In this document: positions 9,847-18,101 of the stretch, one piece after another | How positions within the stretch are numbered: the stretch's first letter is position 1 | How the letters are laid out: every line of letters begins with the position of its first letter | Assembly: GCF_030270605.1 (NCBI RefSeq) | Contig: NZ_BSYJ01000007.1 | Span: 1 to 64,000, forward strand | Direction of reading: 5' to 3' | Length of the DNA stretch: 64,000 nt | DNA from: Biformimicrobium ophioploci | GTDB lineage: Bacteria > Pseudomonadota > Gammaproteobacteria > Pseudomonadales > Cellvibrionaceae | The notes under the pieces: model-generated | What the model was told of the DNA's origin: nothing | Databases searched by the model: none | The model's input: the letters and a program-made list of their open reading frames with translations, nothing else | Translations under genes and position numbers: made by a program

Positions 9847-10825
9847 TCTCCGGATACTGGCGCAGGTCGTCGTCGAGGGTATCCAGTAATACCCGGAAAT
9901 CCGCTGGCAATGGCACCTGCCACTCCATCTCCTCACCGCTTTCCGGGTGTACCAGTCCCAGGCGTGCGGCATGCAGCGCCTGGCGCTCGAACCCCTGCAG
10001 GCAGGCAATGGTTTCCGGGCTAGCGCCCTTGGGCAGCTTGGGTCGGCCGCCGTACAGGGGATCGCCCACCAGCGGGTGGCCGATATGCGCCATATGCACG
10101 CGAATCTGGTGGGTGCGGCCAGTTTCCAGCTTGCACTGCACGTGACTGTGGGCGCGGTAGTTGCGGATCAGGCGGTAATGGGTAATTGCCGGCTTGCGGT
10201 CGGTACGCCCCTCGATTTCAGGCAGCACTGCCATTTTGAGGCGGTTCTGGCGGTGTCGGCCCATGAAATTGTCTATGGTCCCACCGCCAGTGAGGCAGCC
10301 ATTGACCACAGCCTCGTATACGCGACTGACTGTTCGCGCCTTGAGCTGTGCCACCAGGCTGACCTGTGCCGCCAGCGTGCGCGCCACCACCATCAGGCCA
10401 CTGGTGTCCTTGTCGAGCCGGTGCACGATACCGGCGCGCGGCACCGCAGCCACTTCCGGCGCATGGTGCAGCAGGCCATTCAGCAGGGTACCGTCCGGAT
10501 TGCCTGCCGCCGGGTGCACCACCAGCCCCGCGGGCTTGTTCAACACCATGATATGGGCGTCCTCGAACACCAGGTCCAGCCCGATTTCCTGCGGCTGCCA
10601 CTCCCCCTGGGCTTCCAGCTCTGCCTCGAGAGACAGCTCCTCGCCGCCAAACAGCTTGTCGCGCGGACGTGCGCTGGCGCCATCGACCAGTAGACGCCCC
10701 TCCTTTATCCACTGCTGCAGGCGCGCCCTTGAATAATCTGTGAACAGGCTGGCGGCTACCTGGTCCAGGCGTTGGCCGCTACAGGCGTCAGGCACCCTGG
10801 CCTGGCATCGGATGGTTTCTGTCAT
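9830..10825 (-). CDS. rluD: 23S rRNA pseudouridine(1911/1915/1917) synthase
   Basis: This enzyme converts uridines of helix 69 in 23S rRNA to pseudouridine, which is needed for normal 50S assembly and subunit joining. The 331-residue protein has an N-terminal S4 RNA-binding domain (about 17-80) and an RluA-type catalytic domain. The catalytic motif is HRLDKDTSGL with the nucleophile Asp138. The RTHQIRVHMAHIGHPLVGDPLYG block is also complete. It is transcribed divergently from bamD and runs into pgeF. I saw no good ribosome binding site ahead of the ATG at 10825. Confidence 0.95.
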   Translation of the reverse strand: MTETIRCQARVPDACSGQRLDQVAASLFTDYSRARLQQWIKEGRLLVDGASARPRDKLFGGEELSLEAELEAQGEWQPQEIGLDLVFEDAHIMVLNKPAGLVVHPAAGNPDGTLLNGLLHHAPEVAAVPRAGIVHRLDKDTSGLMVVARTLAAQVSLVAQLKARTVSRVYEAVVNGCLTGGGTIDNFMGRHRQNRLKMAVLPEIEGRTDRKPAITHYRLIRNYRAHSHVQCKLETGRTHQIRVHMAHIGHPLVGDPLYGGRPKLPKGASPETIACLQGFERQALHAARLGLVHPESGEEMEWQVPLPADFRVLLDTLDDDLRQYPENDLDR

Positions 10826-11025
10826 GCGTTACTGGCGCCCGGTAAATGAACTACTTTGGGGACTAGGGTGTCTGTGTTTAAATAGCTGGCCTTGCGGCAG
10901 GAGCGTCCGGCCGGGAAGGCCCGATATCAGCCGGCCACAAAGGCCGGGGAATTGCGGGGCCACCGGTGTCAGGCCACTGCGCATAGTTTAAGAAGCACCA
11001 ACGAATAAAGATAGAGCGAGGGGCC

Positions 11026-11952
11026 ATGCGAGCCTGGAAATTACTGTTATTGGGTACCGCGGCAGTGTTGCTGGGTGCCTGCGCAAGCACGGACGAGCAG
11101 GACGATACCGGCCTGCCGAGCGGCAGTCGCACGGAAACCGCCTTCTATGAAGCTGCCCAGAAGCAGCTCCGTTCCAGCCAGTGGGACCTGGCCATCAAGA
11201 ACCTGCGCGCCCTGGAAGACAACTTCCCGTTTGGCACCTACGCCGAGCAGGCGCAGCTGGAGCTGATTTACGCCTACTACCGTAACTACGAAAACGACGC
11301 CGCCATCACCGCCGCGGACCGTTTTATCCGCCTGCACCCGCAGCACCGCAACGTCGACTACGCGTTTTACATGAAGGGCCTGGCGTCATTCACCGAGGGC
11401 ACCGGCCTGTTCGAGCGCTTCCTGCCCACGGACCTGACCAAGCGCGACCCCGGTTCCGCACGCGAATCCTTCGCACATTTCTCGCAGCTGCTGTCCCGCT
11501 ATCCGGAGAGCCCCTACGCCAACGACGCCCAGCAGCGCATGGTGCACCTGCGCAACCTGCTGGCGCGCTATGAAATCCATGTCGCCAACTACTACTTCAA
11601 GCGCGGCGCCTACGTCGCCTCGGCCAACCGTGGCCGTTTTGTGGTGGAGAACTTCCAGCAGACCCCGTCTGTACCGGATGCCCTGGCGGTAATGATTCAG
11701 GCCTACCACCTGCTGGAAATGCCGGAGCTGGAGCAGAACACCAAGCGTGTTTTGCTAGAGAACTACCCCAACCACCCGGCCATCGAGAACGGCGACTTCA
11801 ACTACGCCTACTACGAGGGCACTGCCGGTCGCAGCTGGCTGCACCGCGCGACCCTTGGCCTGTTCAAGAAAGCCGAGCCCACCGGCTTTGACAGCCGCGA
11901 GCAGTACAACGCTGCGTACCGCGACCGCGACGCGCCGATGCCGCCGCGCTGA
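11026..11952 (+). CDS. bamD: Outer membrane assembly lipoprotein BamD
   Basis: This essential lipoprotein of the BAM complex, which inserts beta-barrel proteins into the outer membrane, works with BamA. The 308-residue precursor has a lipobox LLGAC with lipidated Cys19, followed by TPR-like helices (FYEAAQKQLRSSQWDLAIKNLRALEDNFPFGTYAEQ... and later repeats). The C-terminal tail is about 50 residues longer than in E. coli (245 residues). GAGGGG lies 2-6 nt before the ATG. The divergent arrangement with rluD is the same as in Pseudomonas. A strong bidirectional terminator follows. Confidence 0.95.
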   Translation: MRAWKLLLLGTAAVLLGACASTDEQDDTGLPSGSRTETAFYEAAQKQLRSSQWDLAIKNLRALEDNFPFGTYAEQAQLELIYAYYRNYENDAAITAADRFIRLHPQHRNVDYAFYMKGLASFTEGTGLFERFLPTDLTKRDPGSARESFAHFSQLLSRYPESPYANDAQQRMVHLRNLLARYEIHVANYYFKRGAYVASANRGRFVVENFQQTPSVPDALAVMIQAYHLLEMPELEQNTKRVLLENYPNHPAIENGDFNYAYYEGTAGRSWLHRATLGLFKKAEPTGFDSREQYNAAYRDRDAPMPPR

Positions 11953-11967
11953 TCCGGCTCCAGATAA

Positions 11968-11999
11968 TAAAAAACCCCGGCATGCCGGGGTTTTTTATT
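11968..11999. terminator. Bidirectional terminator between bamD and nadE
   Basis: The perfect palindrome CCCCGGCATGCCGGGG (11975-11990) is flanked by an A-run on the left and TTTTTT on the right. It can therefore end bamD on the plus strand and nadE on the minus strand. Confidence 0.92.
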
Positions 12000-12056
12000 G
12001 GGCGGGCAAATTAGCAATCCTGGCGACTGAAAACGCCAGAGCGAGTAAATTAGTTT

Positions 12057-13685
12057 TCAGACGCCGGCTTTCCAACCGTTAGTGATGGGATAGCGCCGAT
12101 CGCGACCAAAGCCGCGCTCGGTAATACGCACACCCACCGCCGCCTGACGGCGCTTGTACTCATTCAGGTCAATCAGGCGCACCACGCGCTGCACATCCTC
12201 TGCCTCGAAACCTTCCGCAATGATGGCATTGGCGCTCATATCGCGCTCTACGTACAGGTACAGGATCCGGTCGAGGATGTCGTATGGTGGCAGGCTGTCT
12301 TCATCCTTCTGGTCCGGCGCCAGCTCGGCTGACGGGGGCCGGGTGATGACGTTCTCCGGAATCACCTCGGAAATGCTGTTGCGGTAGCGCGACAGCTCAA
12401 ACACCATGGTCTTTGGCACATCCTTGAGGGCATTGAAACCGCCCACCATATCCCCGTAGAGCGTGGCGTAACCTACTGCCATTTCACTCTTGTTGCCGGT
12501 GGTGAGCACCATAAAGCCCTTCTTGTTGGAGATCGCCATCAGGACCACGCCACGACAACGCGCCTGCAGGTTTTCCTCGGTGGTGTCGCGCGCGGTACCG
12601 GCAAACTCGCCGGACAGGGCGCTCATAAATGCATCGAACATGGGCTCGATGCTGATGACCTGGTAATTGACTCCCAGCCGGTTGGCCTCGTCCTCAGCAT
12701 CGTTCTTGCTCATGTCTGAGGTGTAGCGGAACGGCATCATTACCGCCTCTACCCGCTCCGGCCCCAGCGCATCCACCGCGATGGCCAGGGTCAGGGCCGA
12801 GTCGATACCACCGGACAGGCCCAGTACCACGCCCTTGAAGCCGTTCTTGTTGACGTAATCACGCACGCCGAGCACCAGCGCGTTGTAAACCTCTTCCAGA
12901 CGCTCGAGATCCGGCGCCCGGTCACCCGCCAGCAGCCGCACCTGCTGTTCCTGCAGCTCCACGGCGACGGGCACCATCTGCTCCTCATAGCGTTGCGCCT
13001 GCACCTGTACCTCCCCCTCGGCATCTACCGCGAAGGAACCACCATCGAATACCAGCTCGTCCTGGCCGCCGACACTGTTAACGTAAACAATGGGCAGCTG
13101 GTTGGCTGCCGCGTGCTGGGCCACGGTCTCGCGCCGGCTCTCCATCTTGCCGAGGTGTACCGGTGATGCATTGAGGTTCAGCATCAGCTGGGCACCGGCC
13201 TCGACCGCCTGCACCACAGGATCCGGGTGCCAGATATCCTCGCACACGGTGATCGCCGCTCGGATACCCGCAATCTCCACCAGGCAGGGACTGTTGCCGG
13301 CCACAAAATAGCGCTGTTCGTCGAAGACCTGATAGTTCGGCAATTTCTGCTTGGCATATTCGGCGACGATGCGCCCGTCCTGCAGCAGCCCCGCCATGTT
13401 GAACAGGCGCCCGCCCATGCGGCGCGGATAACCCAGCAACACCGCACAGGGCAGCTCCGCTGCCACCAGCGAAGCGAGCGCAGCATCAATACGGTCGCAA
13501 AGGCTGGGGCGCAGCAGCAGGTCTTCCGGCGGATAACCAGTCAGGGTCAATTCCGGGAAGATCACCAGGTCTGCGCCATGCTGAGCGCTCGCCGCGCGCG
13601 TCGCCTCGATGACACGCTGCGTATTGCCGGGGATATCCCCCACCAGCGTGTTGATTTGTGCCATAACAATCTGCACAGTAGCCAT
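12057..13685 (-). CDS. nadE: Glutamine-hydrolysing NAD+ synthetase
   Basis: This enzyme makes NAD+ from nicotinate adenine dinucleotide using ATP and ammonia released from glutamine. The two-domain protein of about 542 residues has an N-terminal carbon-nitrogen hydrolase (glutaminase) domain with the triad Glu45 (FPELTLTGYPPE), Lys112 (KQKLPNY) and Cys148 (CEDIWH). The C-terminal synthetase domain has the ATP pyrophosphatase loop LSGGIDSA. The start is uncertain: I use the ATG that gives MATVQIVMAQ. The frame stays open for 18 more codons with a second ATG 4 codons upstream, and no strong ribosome binding site decides. It sits between bamD and pilS, which are neighbours in P. aeruginosa. Confidence 0.94.
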   Translation of the reverse strand: MATVQIVMAQINTLVGDIPGNTQRVIEATRAASAQHGADLVIFPELTLTGYPPEDLLLRPSLCDRIDAALASLVAAELPCAVLLGYPRRMGGRLFNMAGLLQDGRIVAEYAKQKLPNYQVFDEQRYFVAGNSPCLVEIAGIRAAITVCEDIWHPDPVVQAVEAGAQLMLNLNASPVHLGKMESRRETVAQHAAANQLPIVYVNSVGGQDELVFDGGSFAVDAEGEVQVQAQRYEEQMVPVAVELQEQQVRLLAGDRAPDLERLEEVYNALVLGVRDYVNKNGFKGVVLGLSGGIDSALTLAIAVDALGPERVEAVMMPFRYTSDMSKNDAEDEANRLGVNYQVISIEPMFDAFMSALSGEFAGTARDTTEENLQARCRGVVLMAISNKKGFMVLTTGNKSEMAVGYATLYGDMVGGFNALKDVPKTMVFELSRYRNSISEVIPENVITRPPSAELAPDQKDEDSLPPYDILDRILYLYVERDMSANAIIAEGFEAEDVQRVVRLIDLNEYKRRQAAVGVRITERGFGRDRRYPITNGWKAGV

Positions 13686-13848
13686 TGCGAAATCCATGAT
13701 TGGGTTACTGATTCGGGTCGACCGAACCCGGTTGAACAAATACCGATCAAAGCCGGCATCGGAATACGGGCGCTATTGTCGGGGAACATGCCGATACTGC
13801 CAAGGGATCCAGCGGCAATACCAATAACCACCAATACGCCATGACCCC

Positions 13849-15447
13849 ATGCGCGAGCCAGCTATGAGCCAGAGCCAAGCCGTCAACCTGTCCTACCAGC
13901 AAAGCGACCTGCTGCGCATCTACGCGATATACCGCGTCGGCATCGCGGCAGTACTGCTGGCCATCTTCATCGCCGGCACCGGCCGGGGCGTAGTCGGCAC
14001 CAATGCGCCTGAACTCTACTTCTACACTGCGCTCAGCTACCTGATCGCCAATATCGGCCTGCAGGCGCTGGTCGCACGCCTCAATTACAGCGTATCCGGC
14101 CGCCCTGTGTCAGCTATGCTGGCGCTGGACGTGTGCGCGTTCCTGCTGTTTATCCACGCCAGCGGGCTGAGCTCCGGGCTGGGTTACCTGCTCATCATCA
14201 CCGTCGCCATGGGCACCACCCTGCTGGACAAGCGCATGGGCGCATTTTACGCGGCAGTGGCCAGCCTCGCGGTGATCGTACTGCAAGTCTATGCATTCAA
14301 CCGCGGCGATGCCCAGACCAGTGAGATCGTCTCCGCCGGCGGCCTCGGCATATTGCTGTTCTGCACCGTACTGGGCCTACAGTACCTCGCCATCCGCATG
14401 CGCACCGCCACCTGGCGTGCCGAGCAGCAGGCCCGCCAGGCGGATCACCTGCAGCGCCTGGCCCAGCAGATCATCGAGCGTATGGACACTGGAGTGCTGG
14501 TGGTGGATGGCCAGGGCGAGGTGGAGCTGGTGAACCGCTCGGCCCTGCAGCTGCTTGGGGACGACATGCAGCCCGGCGGCCGTTTTCACGCCCGGATCCA
14601 GGACAAGGTGCGCGAATGGCGCACCAACCGGACCGAGGCCGAAATCAGCCTCGACGCGGGCGACCGCGGCCAGCTAAAGCTGGAGTTCGCCGATATGGAA
14701 GGCGCGACGGCCAATACGCTGGTATTTATCGAGGACAACCGCAAACTGCATCAGCGCGCGCAGCAACTGAAACTCGGCTCCCTCGGCCACCTCACCGGCT
14801 CCATCGCCCACGAAATCCGCAACCCGCTCGGGGCCATCAGCCATGCGGCGCAGCTGCTGTCCGAGGAGCAGGGCCTGAACCGCGACTGCCTGCGCCTGAC
14901 CGAGATCATCAGCCAACAGAGCCACCGGGTAAACCAGATTATCGAGAACGTAATGCTGCTGTCGCGACGCCGCGCCCGTTCCGCACAGCGTCTCGATACG
15001 CGCACCTGGCTGGAGCAGTTCGTGGCCGATTTCCGGGCCGGAGCAGATGAAGACTGCCGCATTACCACATATATCCCGGACGAACCGGTCATCGCCCGAT
15101 TCGACCCGCACCAGCTATCGCAAGTACTCACTAACCTGTGCCAAAATGCACTGCGCCACTCGGCTTCCGACACCGGTGTCGCGGCGGTGGAGATCAATGT
15201 GCGCAACCACCCGCAGCTCGGCCATGCGGTAATCGATGTTATCGACTTCGGCGCCGGCGTACCGCAAGAGCACCGGGACAAGATTTTCGAGCCGTTTTTC
15301 ACCACCGGACAGAGCAGCTCCGGCCTGGGGCTCTATATTGCGCGCGAACTGTGTGAGTCCAACCAGGCAAGCCTGGTCTATGGCAAGAACAGGCAGGGCC
15401 ATAGCTGCTTCCGGATAGAACTGGCGCACCCGGCAAAGGTATTCTGA
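13849..15447 (+). CDS. pilS: Type IV pilus sensor histidine kinase PilS
   Basis: PilS phosphorylates PilR to activate sigma-54-dependent transcription of the major pilin gene and, in P. aeruginosa, senses pilin in the membrane. The 532-residue protein has six predicted membrane segments (about 23-185), a PAS-like domain (about 205-295), and a dimerisation helix with the phospho-accepting His321 in HEIRNPLGAISHA. The ATPase domain shows the N-box (NLCQNALRH), DFGAGVP and GLGLYIAREL. A second ATG lies five codons in and no clear ribosome binding site chooses between them. It is followed by pilR after 68 bp, the standard pair. Confidence 0.94.
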   Translation: MREPAMSQSQAVNLSYQQSDLLRIYAIYRVGIAAVLLAIFIAGTGRGVVGTNAPELYFYTALSYLIANIGLQALVARLNYSVSGRPVSAMLALDVCAFLLFIHASGLSSGLGYLLIITVAMGTTLLDKRMGAFYAAVASLAVIVLQVYAFNRGDAQTSEIVSAGGLGILLFCTVLGLQYLAIRMRTATWRAEQQARQADHLQRLAQQIIERMDTGVLVVDGQGEVELVNRSALQLLGDDMQPGGRFHARIQDKVREWRTNRTEAEISLDAGDRGQLKLEFADMEGATANTLVFIEDNRKLHQRAQQLKLGSLGHLTGSIAHEIRNPLGAISHAAQLLSEEQGLNRDCLRLTEIISQQSHRVNQIIENVMLLSRRRARSAQRLDTRTWLEQFVADFRAGADEDCRITTYIPDEPVIARFDPHQLSQVLTNLCQNALRHSASDTGVAAVEINVRNHPQLGHAVIDVIDFGAGVPQEHRDKIFEPFFTTGQSSSGLGLYIARELCESNQASLVYGKNRQGHSCFRIELAHPAKVF

Positions 15448-15515
15448 CCGGGACAGTTTGCGATTTGATAAAACAATAGATAAATAAACAGCACTGGGAC
15501 AAAAAAAAACAACGC

Positions 15516-16925
15516 ATGGCCAACGAAGCCCTTGCCCTTATCGTCGATGACGAACCCGATATCTGCGAGCTGCTGTCGATGACACTGCTGCGCATGGGGG
15601 TTCGCAGCCAGACCGCGCATACGCTGCAGCGTGCGCGCGACCTGCTGCGCGAGCAGAGCTTTGATTTCTGCCTCACCGACATGCGCCTTCCAGACGGCGA
15701 TGGCCTGTCACTGGTGCACCTGATCCAGGAGCGCTACCGGCCAATGCCCGTTGCCGTCATTACCGCCCACGGCAATATGGACACCGCCACCAAGGCGATG
15801 AAGTTCGGTGCTTTTGATTTTGTCTCCAAGCCTGTGGATCTGCAGCAATTGCGCAGCCTGGTGCAGACGGCGCTGAAACTGGCACACCTGCCCAGCGACG
15901 AGGACAGCGGTCAGCGCCTGCTGCAGGGTGATTCCTCCGCGATGGGGCAATTGCGCCAGCGCATCAGCAAGGTGGCGCGCAGCAATGCGCCGATCTACAT
16001 CAGCGGCGAGTCCGGATCCGGCAAGGAACTGACCGCGCGCTCGATACACGCCGCCAGCCCGCGCGCGAGTGGCCCGTTTATCGCCGTCAACTGCGGTGCC
16101 ATCCCTTCAGAGCTGATGGAAAGCGAATTCTTTGGCCACCGCCGGGGCAGTTTTACCGGCGCCCACCAGGACAAAGCCGGCCTGTTCCAGATGGCTTCCG
16201 GCGGCACCCTGTTCCTGGATGAAGTGGCGGACCTGCCGCTGGACATGCAGGTCAAACTGCTGCGTGCCATCCAGGAAAAATCCGTGCGCCCCGTCGGCGC
16301 GGGCCAGGAGACCGCAGTGGATGTGCGCATCCTTAGCGCCACCCACAAGGATCTGGCTGCAGAGGTGTCCCACGGTCATTTCCGCAGCGACCTCTACTAC
16401 CGCATCAACGTCATCGAGTTACCGGTACCGGCGCTGCGTGAGCGTCGCGGTGACATTCCACAACTGTGCAACAGCATCGTGTCACGCCTGGCGCGTGATG
16501 CCGGCGTGCCCACTCCGGCGCTGACACCGCTGGCGCTGGCAGCGCTGGACGAATTCCCGTTCCCCGGCAATGTACGGCAGCTGGAAAATATCCTCGAGCG
16601 CGCTTTCACCCTGAGCGGCGGCAGTGAGATCGATGCAGAGGACCTGAACCTCGTGCACGATATCGACAGGCACAGCGCATCACCCGCGCAGAAAACGGCA
16701 CCCGCCGTTCTCGCCGCCCCCACCGCAGCACTGCAAAGTGCACTGAGCGCGTATTACGATCCCGCCGCGCAATCCCTGGATGAATACCTCGAGGACATCG
16801 AGCGCGATGTGCTTGAAAAAACCCTGGTGCAAACGCGCTGGAACCGTACCGCTGCGGCCGAAAAACTCGGCATCAGCTTCCGCTCGCTGCGTTACCGCCT
16901 GAAAAAACTCGGGCTGGACGACTGA
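15516..16925 (+). CDS. pilR: Type IV pilus sigma-54-dependent response regulator PilR
   Basis: This NtrC-family activator of pilin transcription has 469 residues. The receiver domain carries the phospho-accepting Asp55 (CLTDMRLPD) and an acidic pair at DDE. The AAA+ domain has Walker A GESGSGKE (164-171) and a GSFTGA loop (211-216), a common variant of the GAFTGA sigma-54 contact. The C-terminus is a Fis-type helix-turn-helix (RTAAAEKLGISFRSLRYRLKKLGL). The leader contains a run of nine A residues and only a weak ribosome binding site. It is partnered with pilS directly upstream. The pilA promoter it should control is not in this window. Confidence 0.95.
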   Translation: MANEALALIVDDEPDICELLSMTLLRMGVRSQTAHTLQRARDLLREQSFDFCLTDMRLPDGDGLSLVHLIQERYRPMPVAVITAHGNMDTATKAMKFGAFDFVSKPVDLQQLRSLVQTALKLAHLPSDEDSGQRLLQGDSSAMGQLRQRISKVARSNAPIYISGESGSGKELTARSIHAASPRASGPFIAVNCGAIPSELMESEFFGHRRGSFTGAHQDKAGLFQMASGGTLFLDEVADLPLDMQVKLLRAIQEKSVRPVGAGQETAVDVRILSATHKDLAAEVSHGHFRSDLYYRINVIELPVPALRERRGDIPQLCNSIVSRLARDAGVPTPALTPLALAALDEFPFPGNVRQLENILERAFTLSGGSEIDAEDLNLVHDIDRHSASPAQKTAPAVLAAPTAALQSALSAYYDPAAQSLDEYLEDIERDVLEKTLVQTRWNRTAAAEKLGISFRSLRYRLKKLGLDD

Positions 16926-17009
16926 TAAACAACTCTCTAGAATCGCGCGCCCGGCAGGAGGCCGGGAAATAAAATCGGCAAATGCCGGTATTACGACAAG
17001 GATCGTCGC

Positions 17010-17573
17010 GTGAACATTTACCGGGGTTATACCCTTATCGAAATGATGCTGGTGATTGCCTGCCTGGCAATTATTGCATCCGTCGCCATTCCCTCTTTCA
17101 GTGAACTGCTCGAAGCCAGGCGCAACCGCCTGTCCGGTTATGCCCTGTTCGACCTGATCGCAACGGCAAGGGGGCTTTCACTCAGCCAGCAAAAAAACCT
17201 GGTGATCTGCCCGGCGCACAACAATCGCTGCGGTAGCAACTGGGCAGGTGGCGCACTGCTGTTTGAAGACAGTAACCGCAACGGCGCACTGGATGATGGA
17301 GAAAGTCTGTTGCGGCAGATTGATGCGTTCCGATCCGGCACAAAATTGAGCTGGGCATCTTTTGGCAATCGTCCGTATCTGCGCTATCGCCCTGACGGTG
17401 TTACCCCTTCACAGAGTGGCAGCTTTCACTACTGCCCACCATCCGGGAAAAACACCGATGGCTGGATCATCATTCTCAATGCCACCGGGCGCGCCTATTT
17501 TGGTCGTGACAACAACGGTAACGGTATTGTCGAGAACGGCAGTGGCGTGGACCTTGATTGCAATGAAAAGTGA
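17010..17573 (+). CDS. fimT: FimT/GspH-type minor pseudopilin, stand-alone copy
   Basis: This 187-residue prepilin has a short leader MNIYRG, the processing site G/YTLIEMM and the usual hydrophobic helix (about 7-30). The rest has GspH/FimT character with two Cys (ICPAHNNRCG) and an Asp/Asn/Gly-rich C-terminus (DSNRNGALDDGES, DNNGNGIVENGSGVD) that resembles calcium-binding loops. The start is GTG 17010, with AAGGA 8 nt upstream. It follows pilR in the same direction and faces the first minor pilin operon, with a bidirectional terminator between, matching the position of fimT in P. aeruginosa. Its role in pilus assembly or DNA uptake is inferred from the family. Confidence 0.82.
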   Translation: MNIYRGYTLIEMMLVIACLAIIASVAIPSFSELLEARRNRLSGYALFDLIATARGLSLSQQKNLVICPAHNNRCGSNWAGGALLFEDSNRNGALDDGESLLRQIDAFRSGTKLSWASFGNRPYLRYRPDGVTPSQSGSFHYCPPSGKNTDGWIIILNATGRAYFGRDNNGNGIVENGSGVDLDCNEK

Positions 17574-17580
17574 ACGGGCA

Positions 17581-17610
17581 AAAAAATACCCTCTCGCGAG
17601 GGTATTTTAA
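17581..17610. terminator. Bidirectional terminator between fimT and pilE (cluster 1)
   Basis: AAAATACCCTC and GAGGGTATTTT form an 11-bp stem around a TCGC loop, with A- and T-rich flanks on both sides. It can end fimT on the plus strand and the first minor pilin operon on the minus strand. Confidence 0.85.
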
Positions 17611-17629
17611 GGCTGCATTTTTCAGGCGG

Positions 17630-18088
17630 TCAGCACTTGCGGCTCCAGCAGAGGTCGCCGGGGTTATCCATGGTGCCGTCATCGCCGCGGTCCCAGCGGC
17701 GCAGGCCGCTGGAGGTCAGTTCCATATCGCCATCTTCCGCCTGGCCGTTCACCGCGGTGGCCTTCAGCACGTAGCTGGAGTCCGACGCGCTGTCGATGGT
17801 CAGGTTATAGAAAGTGCTGCTGCCATCGATCGGTGCCTTCGCGGAGAAGATCGCCGGCGCGCCGGTATCCGCGCCACCAGTGCCCGCACCGGTATAGGAG
17901 CCGGTCTCAGTAAAATGGCGCTCCATGGCCTGGGCCAGCCCCATCAGGGCTGCCTGACCGTCCGCACGGTTGGAGGAGCGCACCTGATCCTGGTAGGACG
18001 GTAACGCGATTGCGGCAATGATCGCCACAACCGCCACCACGATCATCAATTCAATCAGGGTAAAACCCGCACTGCGTTTCATTGTCAT
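17630..18088 (-). CDS. pilE: Minor pilin PilE, cluster 1
   Basis: This 152-residue prepilin is the last gene of the first minor pilin operon. It has the leader MTMKRSAG, the processing site G/FTLIELM and a hydrophobic helix, and its globular domain carries FTETGSYTGAG. The C-terminus CWSRKC suggests a terminal disulfide. AAGGAG lies 9 nt before the ATG, and pilY1 ends 13 bp upstream. Minor pilins of this set form a priming complex with PilY1 at the pilus tip. It is similar to the PilE of cluster 2 (24229-24696) in length, layout and the C-W-x3-C ending. Confidence 0.85.
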   Translation of the reverse strand: MTMKRSAGFTLIELMIVVAVVAIIAAIALPSYQDQVRSSNRADGQAALMGLAQAMERHFTETGSYTGAGTGGADTGAPAIFSAKAPIDGSSTFYNLTIDSASDSSYVLKATAVNGQAEDGDMELTSSGLRRWDRGDDGTMDNPGDLCWSRKC

Positions 18089-18101
18089 TTCACTCTACTC
18101 C

